From positions 1-57,719 of the forward strand of contig JAFAYL010000014.1 in NCBI GenBank assembly GCA_019240405.1: a stretch of 57,719 nt of DNA. Reading direction: 5' to 3'. Position 1 is the first letter of the stretch. The number at the start of each line of letters is the position of its first letter. The DNA is from Acidobacteriaceae bacterium (GTDB taxonomy: Bacteria > Acidobacteriota > Terriglobia > Bryobacterales > Bryobacteraceae). Shown piece by piece: positions 1-8,871 of the stretch. Made by a program: the position numbers and the translations under genes. Below the pieces are notes generated by a model. The model did no database searches. It saw nothing but the letters and a program-made list of their open reading frames with translations, and had not been told where the DNA came from.

Positions 1-4
1 GCCG

Positions 5-1327
5 GTGGTCACCACGTTCGAATACAAGCCCGAAGCGGGCATAAAGTACAGCCGCATAACAACGCTTAACGAAGATCTTTGCCTCGGATTACAAGCCGAA
101 TCCATTCTGATCGAGCGACTCCCGGGCAAGCCGACCGTAGGCATCGAGGTTCCGAACACCCGGCGGGAGCTGATCAGTTTGCGGGCGATCTTGGAATCGA
201 GAGAATTTGAAGACTCTGCGTCGAAAATGACGATCGCGCTGGGCAAGGACATCAACGGCCGGATCAAAGTTGCATCGCTCGAAACCATGCCTCATCTGCT
301 GATTGCCGGTTCAACCGGTTCGGGCAAGAGCGTCATGCTGAACGCGATGATTATGTCGTTCCTCTACAAGGCGACGCCGGAGGAGGTTCGCATGATCATG
401 GTGGACCCGAAACGTGTCGAGCTTGGGATATACGAGGGGATTCCTCACCTGCTTACGCCCGTGATCACTGAGCCAAAGAAGGCAACCTATGCATTGCGAA
501 ATGCCGTACTTGAAATGGAGCGTAGGCTCAAGCTGCTTGCCGCGCAAGGCGTGCGCAATATCGATCAGTACAACAAGCGAGTGGCACAGCTTCGCGCGGA
601 GCCGAGAAACCTATTCGACGATGAAGATAATGACGAGCTCGCCCCGCTGCCTTACGTTTTGATTTTGATCGACGAGCTGGCCGATTTGATGATGATTGAG
701 CGGGCGAATGTAGAAGAATGCATTACGCGTCTCGCGCAAATGGCACGCGCGGTCGGAATGCATCTCGTGCTCGCAACGCAGCGCCCGAGCGTTGACGTGA
801 TTACTGGTTTGATCAAGGCAAACTTTCCCTCCCGAATCAGCTTCCGCGTGGCCACCCGAGTGGATTCGCGAACCGTTCTCGATGTCATGGGCGCCGAGCA
901 TTTGCTCGGGAAAGGCGATATGCTGTTTTTGCCTCCGGGCTCGTCGCGGCTTACCCGCGTTCACGGAGCTTTTGTCACGGAAGCGGAAACCAACCGTGTC
1001 GTTGAGTTCTGGAAAGAGCAAGCGGCCCCCGAATACGACCAAAGCTTCTTGATTGCACCTCCCTCGGAAGAGAATGACGAAGAGGAAGAAGTATTCGATG
1101 GGGAACAGGACCCCATGTACGAGGATGCAGTGCGCGTGGTCCTCGAGATGGGCAAAGCTTCAACCTCTACACTACAAAGACGATTGCGGCTAGGTTACGG
1201 GCGCGCGGCTCGGATTTTGGATATGATGCAGCGCGAAGGAATCATTGGACCACCTGATGGGAGTAAACCGAGAGAAGTGTTGAAGCGTCCGGACTGGCTC
1301 GAAGAAGTACAGGGCCAGCTACGGTAA
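5..1327 (+). CDS. ftsK: DNA translocase FtsK/SpoIIIE, C-terminal part (5' end outside window)
   Basis: This is the motor and DNA-reading part of an FtsK/SpoIIIE translocase, which pumps chromosomal DNA through the division septum and helps XerCD resolve dimers. The reading frame is open to the window edge and starts in the middle of the conserved beta-domain (PVVTTFEYKPEAGIK-like), so the GTG at 5 is not the true start; the membrane domain and linker lie upstream. Visible motifs are Walker A GSTGSGKS (about residue 102), Walker B LILIDELAD (about 219), the ATQRPSVDVITG segment, an acidic linker (355-370) and a gamma winged-helix domain (370-430) ending in the typical GPPDGSKPREVL. It converges on the regulator at 1350. 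Identification is firm; only the N-terminus is unseen. Confidence 0.95.
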   Translation: MVTTFEYKPEAGIKYSRITTLNEDLCLGLQAESILIERLPGKPTVGIEVPNTRRELISLRAILESREFEDSASKMTIALGKDINGRIKVASLETMPHLLIAGSTGSGKSVMLNAMIMSFLYKATPEEVRMIMVDPKRVELGIYEGIPHLLTPVITEPKKATYALRNAVLEMERRLKLLAAQGVRNIDQYNKRVAQLRAEPRNLFDDEDNDELAPLPYVLILIDELADLMMIERANVEECITRLAQMARAVGMHLVLATQRPSVDVITGLIKANFPSRISFRVATRVDSRTVLDVMGAEHLLGKGDMLFLPPGSSRLTRVHGAFVTEAETNRVVEFWKEQAAPEYDQSFLIAPPSEENDEEEEVFDGEQDPMYEDAVRVVLEMGKASTSTLQRRLRLGYGRAARILDMMQREGIIGPPDGSKPREVLKRPDWLEEVQGQLR

Positions 1328-1349
1328 AGCGGTCGGGTACGGAGAGAAA

Positions 1350-2705
1350 TTACTGATTCAAACCCACGCTGCGAATTAGCCGATCAAAGCGAGGATCCGA
1401 GCGGAGGAGATCGAAACGCGGCTCGACCTTTAACCACATCAGCCATACGTCGCGCTCACTAAGCGCCTGGTCAAGCGATTCAAACGCGAGATCACGCGTC
1501 CCCAACCCGACGTGAATGATGCCTCGCCAATACGGCGACACATATCTGTAGCGAGAGAGGCGGTCTAGTTCGCTGAGTGCCTGCTCTGCATCATGCTCCC
1601 TTCCGGCCATAGCGAAGCTGTGACCTAAAGCCGCCACAGCCGCGGGTTGTCCGTCCGAACAGATGTGGGCATTCTGAAATTCCGTCAGCGCCTCCTCATT
1701 CATTCCGAGCTGCTCGTAAGCGAGCCCGAGTGTAAGCTGCGCTGCCGCAAATCGCGAATCCAAGACCAGCGTTTTCCAACATTGCTCGACCGCGCCCTTG
1801 AAATCGCGCGCTGCATAAAGAATCCAAGCAAGATCCGTGTTCACAACCAAGGAAAGCGGATCGAGGTCGTGAGCCGCCCTGATCTCGCGAAGACTGTCGT
1901 CGCTTTTCTCCAGCGCCAACAGATGTCGAGCATACAGCCGGCGCGCTTCCGCGTAGCTCGGATCAAGCTTCAGCGCTCTACGATACTCTACTTCGGCCCC
2001 AGACCAATCCCATTCGAAGGCTCCCTTCACATTTCCGAGCGAAGCGTGTGTTTCGGCACTCTCGTTCTCGAGTTCGACGGCCATAACAGCGAGCTGCTTA
2101 GCGCGCCGGTGCGCCACTGCAGGCGTGAGAACTCCCCAGAATGCAAACGCGCTATGCACATCCGCGAGTCCCGCGCGGGCCAGTGAATGAGCCGGATCCA
2201 GACGAAGCGCGGCTTCAAAATGCGCGAAGCTTTTTTGGAGACTGTCCTCCGTCATTTTGTTGTAGAAGTAGCCGCCCTTGAGGTATTCTTCGTCGGCGTC
2301 CAGGTTGGTTGTGGAGGATCTCTTCGAAATCCCGCTTCGGCTCCCGGCGGACTCCCGAATTTCTTCTACCGGGTGAATGAACCTGTAGCCGAGTCCCGGC
2401 CGAGTTTCGATGAATTGAGAGGAATCCGATGAGTCGCCCAAGACCTGCCGGAGTACGTTGACAGCCGTATTCAGGCTGCGGTCATAGCTCACGTGCAAAT
2501 CAGGCCAGAGGTGCCGGCAGAGCTCTGTGCGCGTCACGAGCGTGCCCGGAGTGCGAAGCAGCAGTTCGAGCACTTGAAACGGCTTTCGCTGGATCTTGAT
2601 CCTCACGCCAGACTTGCGTAATTCGCGCTCGCGAAGATCGACTTCGAAAGCGCCAAAGCCCAGCCAGCGAACGGTAGGGGCCGCGAGAATCGATGTATCG
2701 GTCAT
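1350..2705 (-). CDS. Winged-helix (OmpR/CadC-type) regulator with TPR repeats
   Basis: A one-component transcriptional regulator. An N-terminal Trans_reg_C winged helix (about residues 10-110; motifs LLRTPGTLVTRTELCRHLWP and FIETRPGLGYRFI) is followed by roughly 300 residues of TPR-like helical pairs (for example YRRALKLDPSYAEARRLYARHL). There is no receiver domain and no membrane segment, so the TPR part is probably the sensor or partner-binding module. I place the start at the ATG at 2705, with GGAAG about 8 bases upstream; a TTG at 2807 would add 34 residues that look non-coding. It is divergent from the secreted protein at 2837, which is a plausible but unproven target. This architecture is frequent in Acidobacteriota (family knowledge). 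Confidence 0.8.
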   Translation of the reverse strand: MTDTSILAAPTVRWLGFGAFEVDLRERELRKSGVRIKIQRKPFQVLELLLRTPGTLVTRTELCRHLWPDLHVSYDRSLNTAVNVLRQVLGDSSDSSQFIETRPGLGYRFIHPVEEIRESAGSRSGISKRSSTTNLDADEEYLKGGYFYNKMTEDSLQKSFAHFEAALRLDPAHSLARAGLADVHSAFAFWGVLTPAVAHRRAKQLAVMAVELENESAETHASLGNVKGAFEWDWSGAEVEYRRALKLDPSYAEARRLYARHLLALEKSDDSLREIRAAHDLDPLSLVVNTDLAWILYAARDFKGAVEQCWKTLVLDSRFAAAQLTLGLAYEQLGMNEEALTEFQNAHICSDGQPAAVAALGHSFAMAGREHDAEQALSELDRLSRYRYVSPYWRGIIHVGLGTRDLAFESLDQALSERDVWLMWLKVEPRFDLLRSDPRFDRLIRSVGLNQ

Positions 2706-2836
2706 TAACAATCGCTTCCGAAATTGTTTGATGTTTTCCTGAGACGCGCAGATTCCGAACTCTTCGTCTGTAGCCTTGTACGAATCCCAAACGGGAGCCG
2801 TTACCAATTACCAGCCCACCAAAGGAGATGAGTTGT

Positions 2837-3277
2837 ATGAAATTTGTAAAATACTGCGCCGCCCCGGCCAGTCTGTTCGCCCTTGCACTTGCTGTGACCA
2901 CCTCACACGCCTGTGCGCAAGATATAGCCAAAGGAACCTTCGACCTGCCTTTTGAGGCACATTGGGGACAGGCCGTTTTGCATCCCGGGCAATATACCGT
3001 GCACATTCCAACAGCAACAGCGAATATCCCGGCAATATCCGTAAGCGGCGAAGGGAGGACGGTTTTCGTCGGCGTGGGCTCAGCAGCCAGCGATGCCGTT
3101 TCCGAGCGGAGCTATTTGCGACTCGACAAGATCGGCGATACCTATGTAGTCCGAGAGTTCAATTCGGGAGTGACGGGTCGCTTACTTACTTTTTCGGTAC
3201 CCAAATCGGTCCGGAACGCAGTAATTGCGAACCGCCAGAGCACGACGGTTCCGGTCAGCGCCGATTCCGGCAATTAA
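2837..3277 (+). CDS. Small secreted protein, unknown function
   Basis: Encodes 146 residues starting MKFVKYCAAP, with a hydrophobic signal-peptide core (SLFALALAV) and a likely cleavage near SHACAQ. The start at 2837 is chosen because GGAG at 2824-2827 sits 9 bases upstream; the ATG at 2828 abuts the ribosome-binding site. The mature part looks beta-rich (GTFDLPFEAHWGQAVLHPGQ, then YTVHI and YVVREF). Short secreted proteins of this style with a PGxYTV motif occur repeatedly in Acidobacteriota, but no function is known to me. It is divergent from the winged-helix/TPR regulator and followed by a hairpin at 3293. Confidence 0.7.
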   Translation: MKFVKYCAAPASLFALALAVTTSHACAQDIAKGTFDLPFEAHWGQAVLHPGQYTVHIPTATANIPAISVSGEGRTVFVGVGSAASDAVSERSYLRLDKIGDTYVVREFNSGVTGRLLTFSVPKSVRNAVIANRQSTTVPVSADSGN

Positions 3278-3292
3278 GCACTTGCTTGTGTA

Positions 3293-3318
3293 AGGGGCTG
3301 GTCGGGTTACCGGCCCCT
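3293..3318 (+). terminator. GC-rich hairpin after the secreted-protein gene
   Basis: AGGGGCTGGT (3293-3302) pairs with ACCGGCCCCT (3309-3318): ten base pairs with one G-T wobble and a six-base loop, 15 bases after the stop at 3277. No clear T-run follows, so intrinsic termination may be weak. It separates this gene from the CheB/CheR gene. Confidence 0.5.
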
Positions 3319-3450
3319 GTTCCATCGCTTTCCCGGGCGGGGGATCGCCTGGGGTGCCCGCCTAAATTTCGTAAATTTCTTGACTCATCCATACGCCAGT
3401 TGGAAGACAATGGATATACTCCGTAAATCTGAAATTCGGAGGTCATCCAA

Positions 3451-6400
3451 ATGGCAGAGGATCCGGCCCCACAGCCTTCCGAAGAAGAAAATTCGGCGTT
3501 CCCCGAAGAAGAGATCCTAGACGGCGAGGTACTGCCGCCTGTGGTATCCACCGAAGGCGCGTGGGCGACTTCGGATAGCGCCATCGGCATAGGCGGGGCG
3601 GTCGTCAGCGATGCTGCCGATCAAATTGAGATTCGCCGTCCCTTGGCCTTTCCCATTGTTGCGATCGGCGGCTCCGCGGGAGGTCTCGAAGCATATATCG
3701 AACTTTTTCAACACCTGCCCTCGGATACTGGAATGGCGTTCGTCATCATCCCGCATCTCCCGGCAGATCAAAGAAGCTATTTGCCGGAAATCATCGCGCG
3801 CTACACAAAAATGCAGGCTGCTCCAATTGAAAGCGGCGCCCGCCCAGAGCCGGACCACGTCTATATTCTTCCGCCTAATGCGCTCGCTTCTTTGCGGAGC
3901 GGAGTATTTCACTTGGAAGCGCGGGCAGGCGACGGCGCATTCCACCCCATTGACCACTTTTTCAAATCCTTAGCCACTGAACAAAAGACCTTCGCGATTG
4001 GCGTCGTTCTGTCCGGCATGGATGCCGATGGTTCGACCGGTTTGAAAGCGATCAAGGGTGAGGGCGGGATTGTCATTGTGCAGGCGCCCGAGTCCGCGCG
4101 CTTTCCTGACATGCCCCGCAGCAGTATCTCGGCCGATCACGTCGATATGGTTCTGCCTCCAAGTCAGATCGCATATCACCTTTCGCAGGTCGCGCAGCAA
4201 TCCCAAAGCCCGGGGTTGCGCCGGTTGGAAGAGGGTAAGCCCCTGCCGGATCAAGAAAAGCATCTGGCCCGCATCCTCAAACAACTGAAGAACGTATCCG
4301 GCATAGATTTTCGCTTTTATAAACAGACCACCTTAGGAAGGCGCATCGCCCGCCGCATGCTCATGCATCGCATCGACACGCTCGGCGAGTACGCATCGAT
4401 TCTGCAAGGCGATCCCAAGGAGCTTCGCGAACTACAGGAAGACATTCTCATCAACGTCACGCAGTTCTTTCGAGACCCGGAGGTCTTCGAAACGCTCAAG
4501 GGCAGCGTTTTCCCTCAGCTTTTTGAGAATCGGGCCACCAGCCACCAGGTGCGAGTCTGGGTGCCCGCCTGTTCATCCGGCGAAGAGGTCTATTCCATTG
4601 CGATATGCCTGCTAGAGTTCCTCACTGGCAATGCACTCGAACCATCCATCCAAATTTTTGGCACCGATGCCAGCGATGCGAGTATTCAAAAAGCACGGCT
4701 GGGTAATTATCCCGAGACTATCCGCAGCGAGGTGTCCGTCGAGCGCCTCCGGCGTTTTTTCACAAAAACCGAAAAAGGATATCAGGTCAGTAAGCGGATT
4801 CGCGATCTGTGCATCTTTGCGCGCCAGAACCTCTGTAGTGATCCGCCATTCGCCCGGCTAGACCTCATAAGTTGCCGGAACGTTCTGATTTACTTCGGCG
4901 CTCAGTTACAGAGGCAAGTCATCCCGACCTTCCACTACGCACTGCGCCCGGATGGCTTCTTACTCCTGGGCGCATCGGAGACGATTCGCGAGTTTACCGA
5001 TCTGTTCGACTTAACCGATCGCAAGCACAAGCTCTATTCGAAAATCGGCGCTACCCCGGCACGTGCTCTCTTGGTGGCAAATCCGCGCCCATTTACTCCG
5101 GATCTCATCACCGAAACCGCAGCCCCACGGCCAATCCCCGGCTCAACTTGGAGTGATAGCGAATTGCAACGCGCGGCAGACCGGATCGTGCTATCCCGCT
5201 ATGGCCCTCCTGGAGTCGTGGTCAACGAAAAGCTAGAAATCCTACAATCACGCGGCCACACCAGCCCATTTTTGGAAATGGCTCAAGGCGTTGCTTCCCT
5301 ACAGTTAACGCGCATGGTGCGTGAAACCATTGCTTCTCAAGTCACCTCGGCCGTGAGACGAGCAGTTGAGCAGGATTCGGGGGTACAAGTCGAGAGTTTA
5401 AAGATCTGCGACGGCGATCAGACCCGCGAGGCGATGCTCGAAGTCTTGCCGATGCACAATGTAGGCTCCCGTTCGAGATGCTTCCTTGTTTTGTTCGTGC
5501 CCTCGCAGGCAGGCTCGCATGCTCCTGTTCTCGGACCAGTCGATCACGCGTGGACAGAAATAAGCGAAGGTGATCAAGAGGGTGTGATTGCTCAACTCCA
5601 GCAAGATCTCTCGTCAACTCGGCTTTATCTACAGTCCCTGCTCGAAGACCGCGATAACAAGAACCAGGAGCTGGTCTCGGCGAACGAAGAGATTCAGTCG
5701 TCCAATGAAGAGCTCCAAAGCACAAACGAGGAACTGGAGACCACCAAAGAAGAGCTCCAGAGCTCGAACGAAGAGCTGCAGACCGTAAATGAAGAGCTGC
5801 AAAACCGGAATGCGGTTCTGCGGCAAACCAGCAATGATCTATCAAATCTATTGAATAGCGTGAACCTGCCGGTGCTCATGCTCAGCAGCGACTTCAACAT
5901 TCGCCATTTCACGCCCCAGACTCAGCGTTTGATGAATCTTCGGGCCACCGACATTGGCCGGCCGTTCGCGGACATCCGCCTGAACCTGAATATCGATAAT
6001 CTCGAGCCCCTCTTCGCCGAGGTCTTAGACACACTCGGTTCCCGCGAAATTGAAGTCCAGGATCGCGAGGGTCACTGGTATCTGCTGCGCGTGCGGCCCT
6101 ATCGAACAACGGACAACAAGATCGATGGGTTGGTGGTGGCACTGGTGGACATCGACCAGGTCCGTCGATCGCAACAGGAAATGAGAGAAGCCCGTGACTT
6201 CGCGGGTTCAGTTATCCAGTGTATTCCGCTACCTTTGGCCGTGGTTGATTCTGAATTTCGGATTCGTTCGACAAACGAAGCTTTCTGCGCGGTGGCCGGC
6301 ATGAGCAGCCAAGCCCTCGAGCGCCGGTTCTTGCCTGACCTGACAGCCGCTCTGTGGGGAATGGAACAACCGCTGCGATCGCAACTGGAAAGTCTGCGCG

Positions 6401-7293
6401 GCAGTGCCGGCAAGGCCACGGGCTTCGAATTCGAGCATAAAACCTCGGGTGAGAATCCAAAAGTCTTTCTCGTGCGCGGGCGGGTGCTGCGGCCCGATGG
6501 AGAGGAATTTCTCCTTGCGACCTTCGAGGACGTGACCGCGCAAAAAGAAGTCGAGCGCCTGCTCAAGGCTGAGGGGAAGCGGCTCGCCAACGAAGTTGAA
6601 TTCACGACGAAGGAACTGGACCGAAGTAGGGAGGAGCTAAGAGCGCTCACCGGAAATCTAATGACCTCGCAGGAGGAGGAGCGGCGGCGGCTAGCGCGTG
6701 AGCTACACGACGACATCAGTCAGCAAATAGCTGCCCTGAACATGCTAGGAGATGAGGTTTTGCGAAACCTGACTTCGGATACCCAAGCCGCCCGACAGAA
6801 GCTGGAGCAGACAATAAAACAAATCGGACAACTTTCCGACGACGTGCGTACGCTATCGCATCGCCTGCATCCGTCTTTAATCGAACATCTCGGGTTAGCG
6901 GCTGGTTTGCGTTCGCTGACTGAGGAGTTCGGGGAGCGCGAAGAGATGATTACTACGTTTTTCGCCCAGAATGTGCCCCGAGAGCTCCCGCTGAATATTT
7001 CGACTGGTCTCTACCGGATTACGCAAGAGGCACTGCGAAATGTCTCGAAACACGCCGGAAAAACACACGTAAAAGTCAATCTGACCGGCAATGCTGATCG
7101 AATTGAGCTTCAAGTGACGGACGCCGGAAAGGGATTTGATATGGAACAGAAATCGTCCGGCCTGGGTCTGATTAGCATGCGGGAACGCGCCCGTTTAATC
7201 AACGGAGTCATCAGGATTGAATCCGCTCCTGGGGAAGGCACGAGGCTCACGGTTCAGGTTCCGCTTCCATCAACTGCTTTGCCACAAAACTGA
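3451..7293 (+). CDS. CheB-CheR-PAS-histidine kinase fusion protein
   Basis: A 1280-residue multi-domain signalling protein. In order: a CheB methylesterase domain (about 68-250) with the catalytic triad visible as Ser75 in GGSAGG, His102 in IPHLP and Asp193 in GMDADG; CheR N- and C-terminal methyltransferase domains (about 275-540, SAM-site WVPACSSGEEVYSIA); a glutamate-rich coiled coil of NEELQ-type repeats (about 744-790); two PAS-like domains (about 805-1035); and a HisKA_3/HATPase module (about 1075-1275) with phosphoacceptor His in RELHDDISQQ and NarL-type GLGLISMRERA. GGAGG at 3438-3442 supports the start. There are no membrane segments, so it is cytoplasmic. The partner CheB begins 4 bases later. 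No CheA, CheW, chemoreceptor or response regulator is nearby, so the role is probably general two-component signalling rather than classical chemotaxis (inference). Confidence 0.93.
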   Translation: MAEDPAPQPSEEENSAFPEEEILDGEVLPPVVSTEGAWATSDSAIGIGGAVVSDAADQIEIRRPLAFPIVAIGGSAGGLEAYIELFQHLPSDTGMAFVIIPHLPADQRSYLPEIIARYTKMQAAPIESGARPEPDHVYILPPNALASLRSGVFHLEARAGDGAFHPIDHFFKSLATEQKTFAIGVVLSGMDADGSTGLKAIKGEGGIVIVQAPESARFPDMPRSSISADHVDMVLPPSQIAYHLSQVAQQSQSPGLRRLEEGKPLPDQEKHLARILKQLKNVSGIDFRFYKQTTLGRRIARRMLMHRIDTLGEYASILQGDPKELRELQEDILINVTQFFRDPEVFETLKGSVFPQLFENRATSHQVRVWVPACSSGEEVYSIAICLLEFLTGNALEPSIQIFGTDASDASIQKARLGNYPETIRSEVSVERLRRFFTKTEKGYQVSKRIRDLCIFARQNLCSDPPFARLDLISCRNVLIYFGAQLQRQVIPTFHYALRPDGFLLLGASETIREFTDLFDLTDRKHKLYSKIGATPARALLVANPRPFTPDLITETAAPRPIPGSTWSDSELQRAADRIVLSRYGPPGVVVNEKLEILQSRGHTSPFLEMAQGVASLQLTRMVRETIASQVTSAVRRAVEQDSGVQVESLKICDGDQTREAMLEVLPMHNVGSRSRCFLVLFVPSQAGSHAPVLGPVDHAWTEISEGDQEGVIAQLQQDLSSTRLYLQSLLEDRDNKNQELVSANEEIQSSNEELQSTNEELETTKEELQSSNEELQTVNEELQNRNAVLRQTSNDLSNLLNSVNLPVLMLSSDFNIRHFTPQTQRLMNLRATDIGRPFADIRLNLNIDNLEPLFAEVLDTLGSREIEVQDREGHWYLLRVRPYRTTDNKIDGLVVALVDIDQVRRSQQEMREARDFAGSVIQCIPLPLAVVDSEFRIRSTNEAFCAVAGMSSQALERRFLPDLTAALWGMEQPLRSQLESLRGSAGKATGFEFEHKTSGENPKVFLVRGRVLRPDGEEFLLATFEDVTAQKEVERLLKAEGKRLANEVEFTTKELDRSREELRALTGNLMTSQEEERRRLARELHDDISQQIAALNMLGDEVLRNLTSDTQAARQKLEQTIKQIGQLSDDVRTLSHRLHPSLIEHLGLAAGLRSLTEEFGEREEMITTFFAQNVPRELPLNISTGLYRITQEALRNVSKHAGKTHVKVNLTGNADRIELQVTDAGKGFDMEQKSSGLGLISMRERARLINGVIRIESAPGEGTRLTVQVPLPSTALPQN

Positions 7294-7296
7294 CCC

Positions 7297-8229
7297 ATGC
7301 CGGAACACAACATTTTTGCTGTCGGAGCTTCTGCCGGAGGTGTGGAAGCGCTCGACCAGCTCGTCCGCGAAATACCTTCCGGCTTTCAGGGGTCGCTTTT
7401 TGTTGTGCTCCACTTGGCCCCTCGGACCAAGAGCTTTCTTCCCGAGCTACTGACGAGAGCAGGAAACTTGCGCGCGATTCATCCCGAAGACGGCGCGAGG
7501 ATTGAACCAGGCCACATCTACGTTGCGCCTCCAGATCACCACCTGATCCTTGCGCGCGATCACGTGCATTTAGGACTCGGTCCCAAAGAACAGCACCACA
7601 GGCCGTGCATCAATGTTACCTTCCGATCGGCTGCGCTATCCCATGGGCCGCGCGTTACCGGGGTTGTCCTGAGCGGTGAATTGGATGACGGCACCGCCGG
7701 CCTTTGGGAAATAAAACGGCGGGGTGGAACCGCCGTGATCCAAAATCCTGAGGAGGCCACTTTCCCATCCATGCCGCTTAGCGCATTGCGTGAAGTTGAG
7801 GCTGACTACATCGCCAATATAGGCAATATGGGCGAGCTTCTCAATCGCCTGGCATCGGATAACCGAGAACGGAAACGTACTGAAGTCGAGAGTGCGAACA
7901 TGGAGCCGAACATTACCGATCTGACATGCCCCGACTGTCGAGGAACGATCTGGGAGGTGCCGCGGGGAAACGGAAAAGAGTACAGATGCCGCGTCGGGCA
8001 CACGTTCTCGCCGAAGAGCATGCTTTCCGAGCATTTCGCCGCGCAAGAGAAAACGCTTTACAGCGCGATTGTCACCTTGGAAGAAGGCGCATCTCTCGCG
8101 GCGCGATTTGCCGACCAGTTTGAAGCGCCTCTAAGCGATCGCTTGCGCGAGGAAGCAAAACAGCGCGAGGCTCAGGCCGAAGCTCTTCGCAAGATCCTGC
8201 AAGAGCGAGTGTTGTTCAGTTTGGATTAG
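7297..8229 (+). CDS. cheB: Stand-alone CheB-type methylesterase with C-terminal zinc ribbon
   Basis: A 310-residue protein with a CheB catalytic domain at the N-terminus (about 5-185). The triad is Ser12 in GASAGG, His39 in LHLAP and Asp131 in GELDDG. It lacks the receiver domain of enteric CheB, so its activity is not controlled by direct phosphorylation. After a linker there is a CPDC...CRVGHTFS segment (about 210-235) that looks like a metal-binding ribbon, then a helical tail. It starts 4 bases after the CheB-CheR-kinase gene and is certainly co-transcribed with it. Its substrate could be a methylated glutamate placed by the CheR domain of the fusion protein; no chemoreceptor is visible in the window. 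Confidence 0.9.
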   Translation: MPEHNIFAVGASAGGVEALDQLVREIPSGFQGSLFVVLHLAPRTKSFLPELLTRAGNLRAIHPEDGARIEPGHIYVAPPDHHLILARDHVHLGLGPKEQHHRPCINVTFRSAALSHGPRVTGVVLSGELDDGTAGLWEIKRRGGTAVIQNPEEATFPSMPLSALREVEADYIANIGNMGELLNRLASDNRERKRTEVESANMEPNITDLTCPDCRGTIWEVPRGNGKEYRCRVGHTFSPKSMLSEHFAAQEKTLYSAIVTLEEGASLAARFADQFEAPLSDRLREEAKQREAQAEALRKILQERVLFSLD

Positions 8230-8250
8230 AAACGGGGCGTTTCCCGTTTC
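8229..8250 (+). terminator. Hairpin after cheB
   Basis: GAAACGGG (8229-8236) pairs perfectly with CCCGTTTC (8243-8250) around a six-base loop, starting at the last base of the cheB stop codon. The short T-run lies inside the 3' arm. It is a plausible intrinsic terminator for the two-gene signalling operon. Confidence 0.55.
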
Positions 8251-8275
8251 ACATACTCGCTAGCCATAATGGGAT

Positions 8276-8812
8276 ATGGCCGCGACGACGACCCTTCTCA
8301 CGTTGGATCAGTTCAACGCACGTTACGGAAACGAGCACGGATACGAATACTGGTTCGGAGAAGCGGTACAAAAGGGCATGCCGACGTGGTTACACGGCCT
8401 GCTTCAATTGATTTTGGGAGATCTCTTTCATAAGCTTGGCTATGCAGCCGGGTCTGAAATTGACCTGCGCATCGATCCGAACTGGCAGCCGCGCCCTGAC
8501 GTAACGGCCGCACTCGAAATCGAACAGCCCTACCCGACGAAACCGGTCGATATCGTCGCGGAAATCTTGTCAGATGATCCGATGACGAAGGTTTTTGAGA
8601 AATGCCGCAATTACGCGCGGATTGGCATTCCTCAAATCTTCGTGTTCGATCCGGGATCGCGAATAGCCTGGGAATGGAATCGGGAAACAGGCAACCTGGA
8701 ACGCATTCGGGCGTTGCGATTGCGAAACGGCTCGGCGGTCGATGTTAGTGAGATCTGGGCCGAGTTAGACGCGAGAATGCGAACGAGGAAAGGAACTCAG
8801 GGACTAATTTAG
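8276..8812 (+). CDS. Uma2 family (DUF820) nuclease-like protein
   Basis: A 178-residue Uma2-family protein with a PD-(D/E)XK-like restriction fold. Visible family features are SEIDLRIDPNWQPRPDV (acidic strand), VDIVAEILSDD, the KVFEKCRNYARIGIPQIFVFDP block and a C-terminal WAELDAR. The family is abundant in cyanobacteria and Acidobacteriota, usually in many paralogues per genome, and its biological role is unresolved. It stands alone between the signalling operon's hairpin and a convergent secreted-protein gene, so context gives no help. There is no clear ribosome-binding site; the first ATG after the hairpin is used. Confidence 0.85.
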   Translation: MAATTTLLTLDQFNARYGNEHGYEYWFGEAVQKGMPTWLHGLLQLILGDLFHKLGYAAGSEIDLRIDPNWQPRPDVTAALEIEQPYPTKPVDIVAEILSDDPMTKVFEKCRNYARIGIPQIFVFDPGSRIAWEWNRETGNLERIRALRLRNGSAVDVSEIWAELDARMRTRKGTQGLI

Positions 8813-8871
8813 CGGGAGGGCGAGCAGATTTCGAAGAATCGATTTCCGCCCGCCTAAAAAACTTGCAGTTC

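Noticed and set aside
611-1042. Antisense frames within ftsK and similar long frames opposite many genes
   Set aside because: They have no family similarity and arise from the GC-rich codon pattern of the real genes.
3319-3450. TTGACT (3380) and TATACT (3415) as a sigma-70 promoter for the CheB-CheR gene
   Set aside because: The spacing is 29 bases, far from 17; no better pair was found, so no promoter is claimed.
5683-5815. Tandem-looking GAAGAGCT-type DNA repeats
   Set aside because: They encode the NEELQ coiled coil of the CheB-CheR-kinase fusion and keep frame with it; a protein repeat, not a DNA repeat element.
8276-8812. Uma2 protein as part of a defence system
   Set aside because: It stands alone with no toxin, methylase or helicase neighbours; Uma2 genes are usually scattered paralogues.
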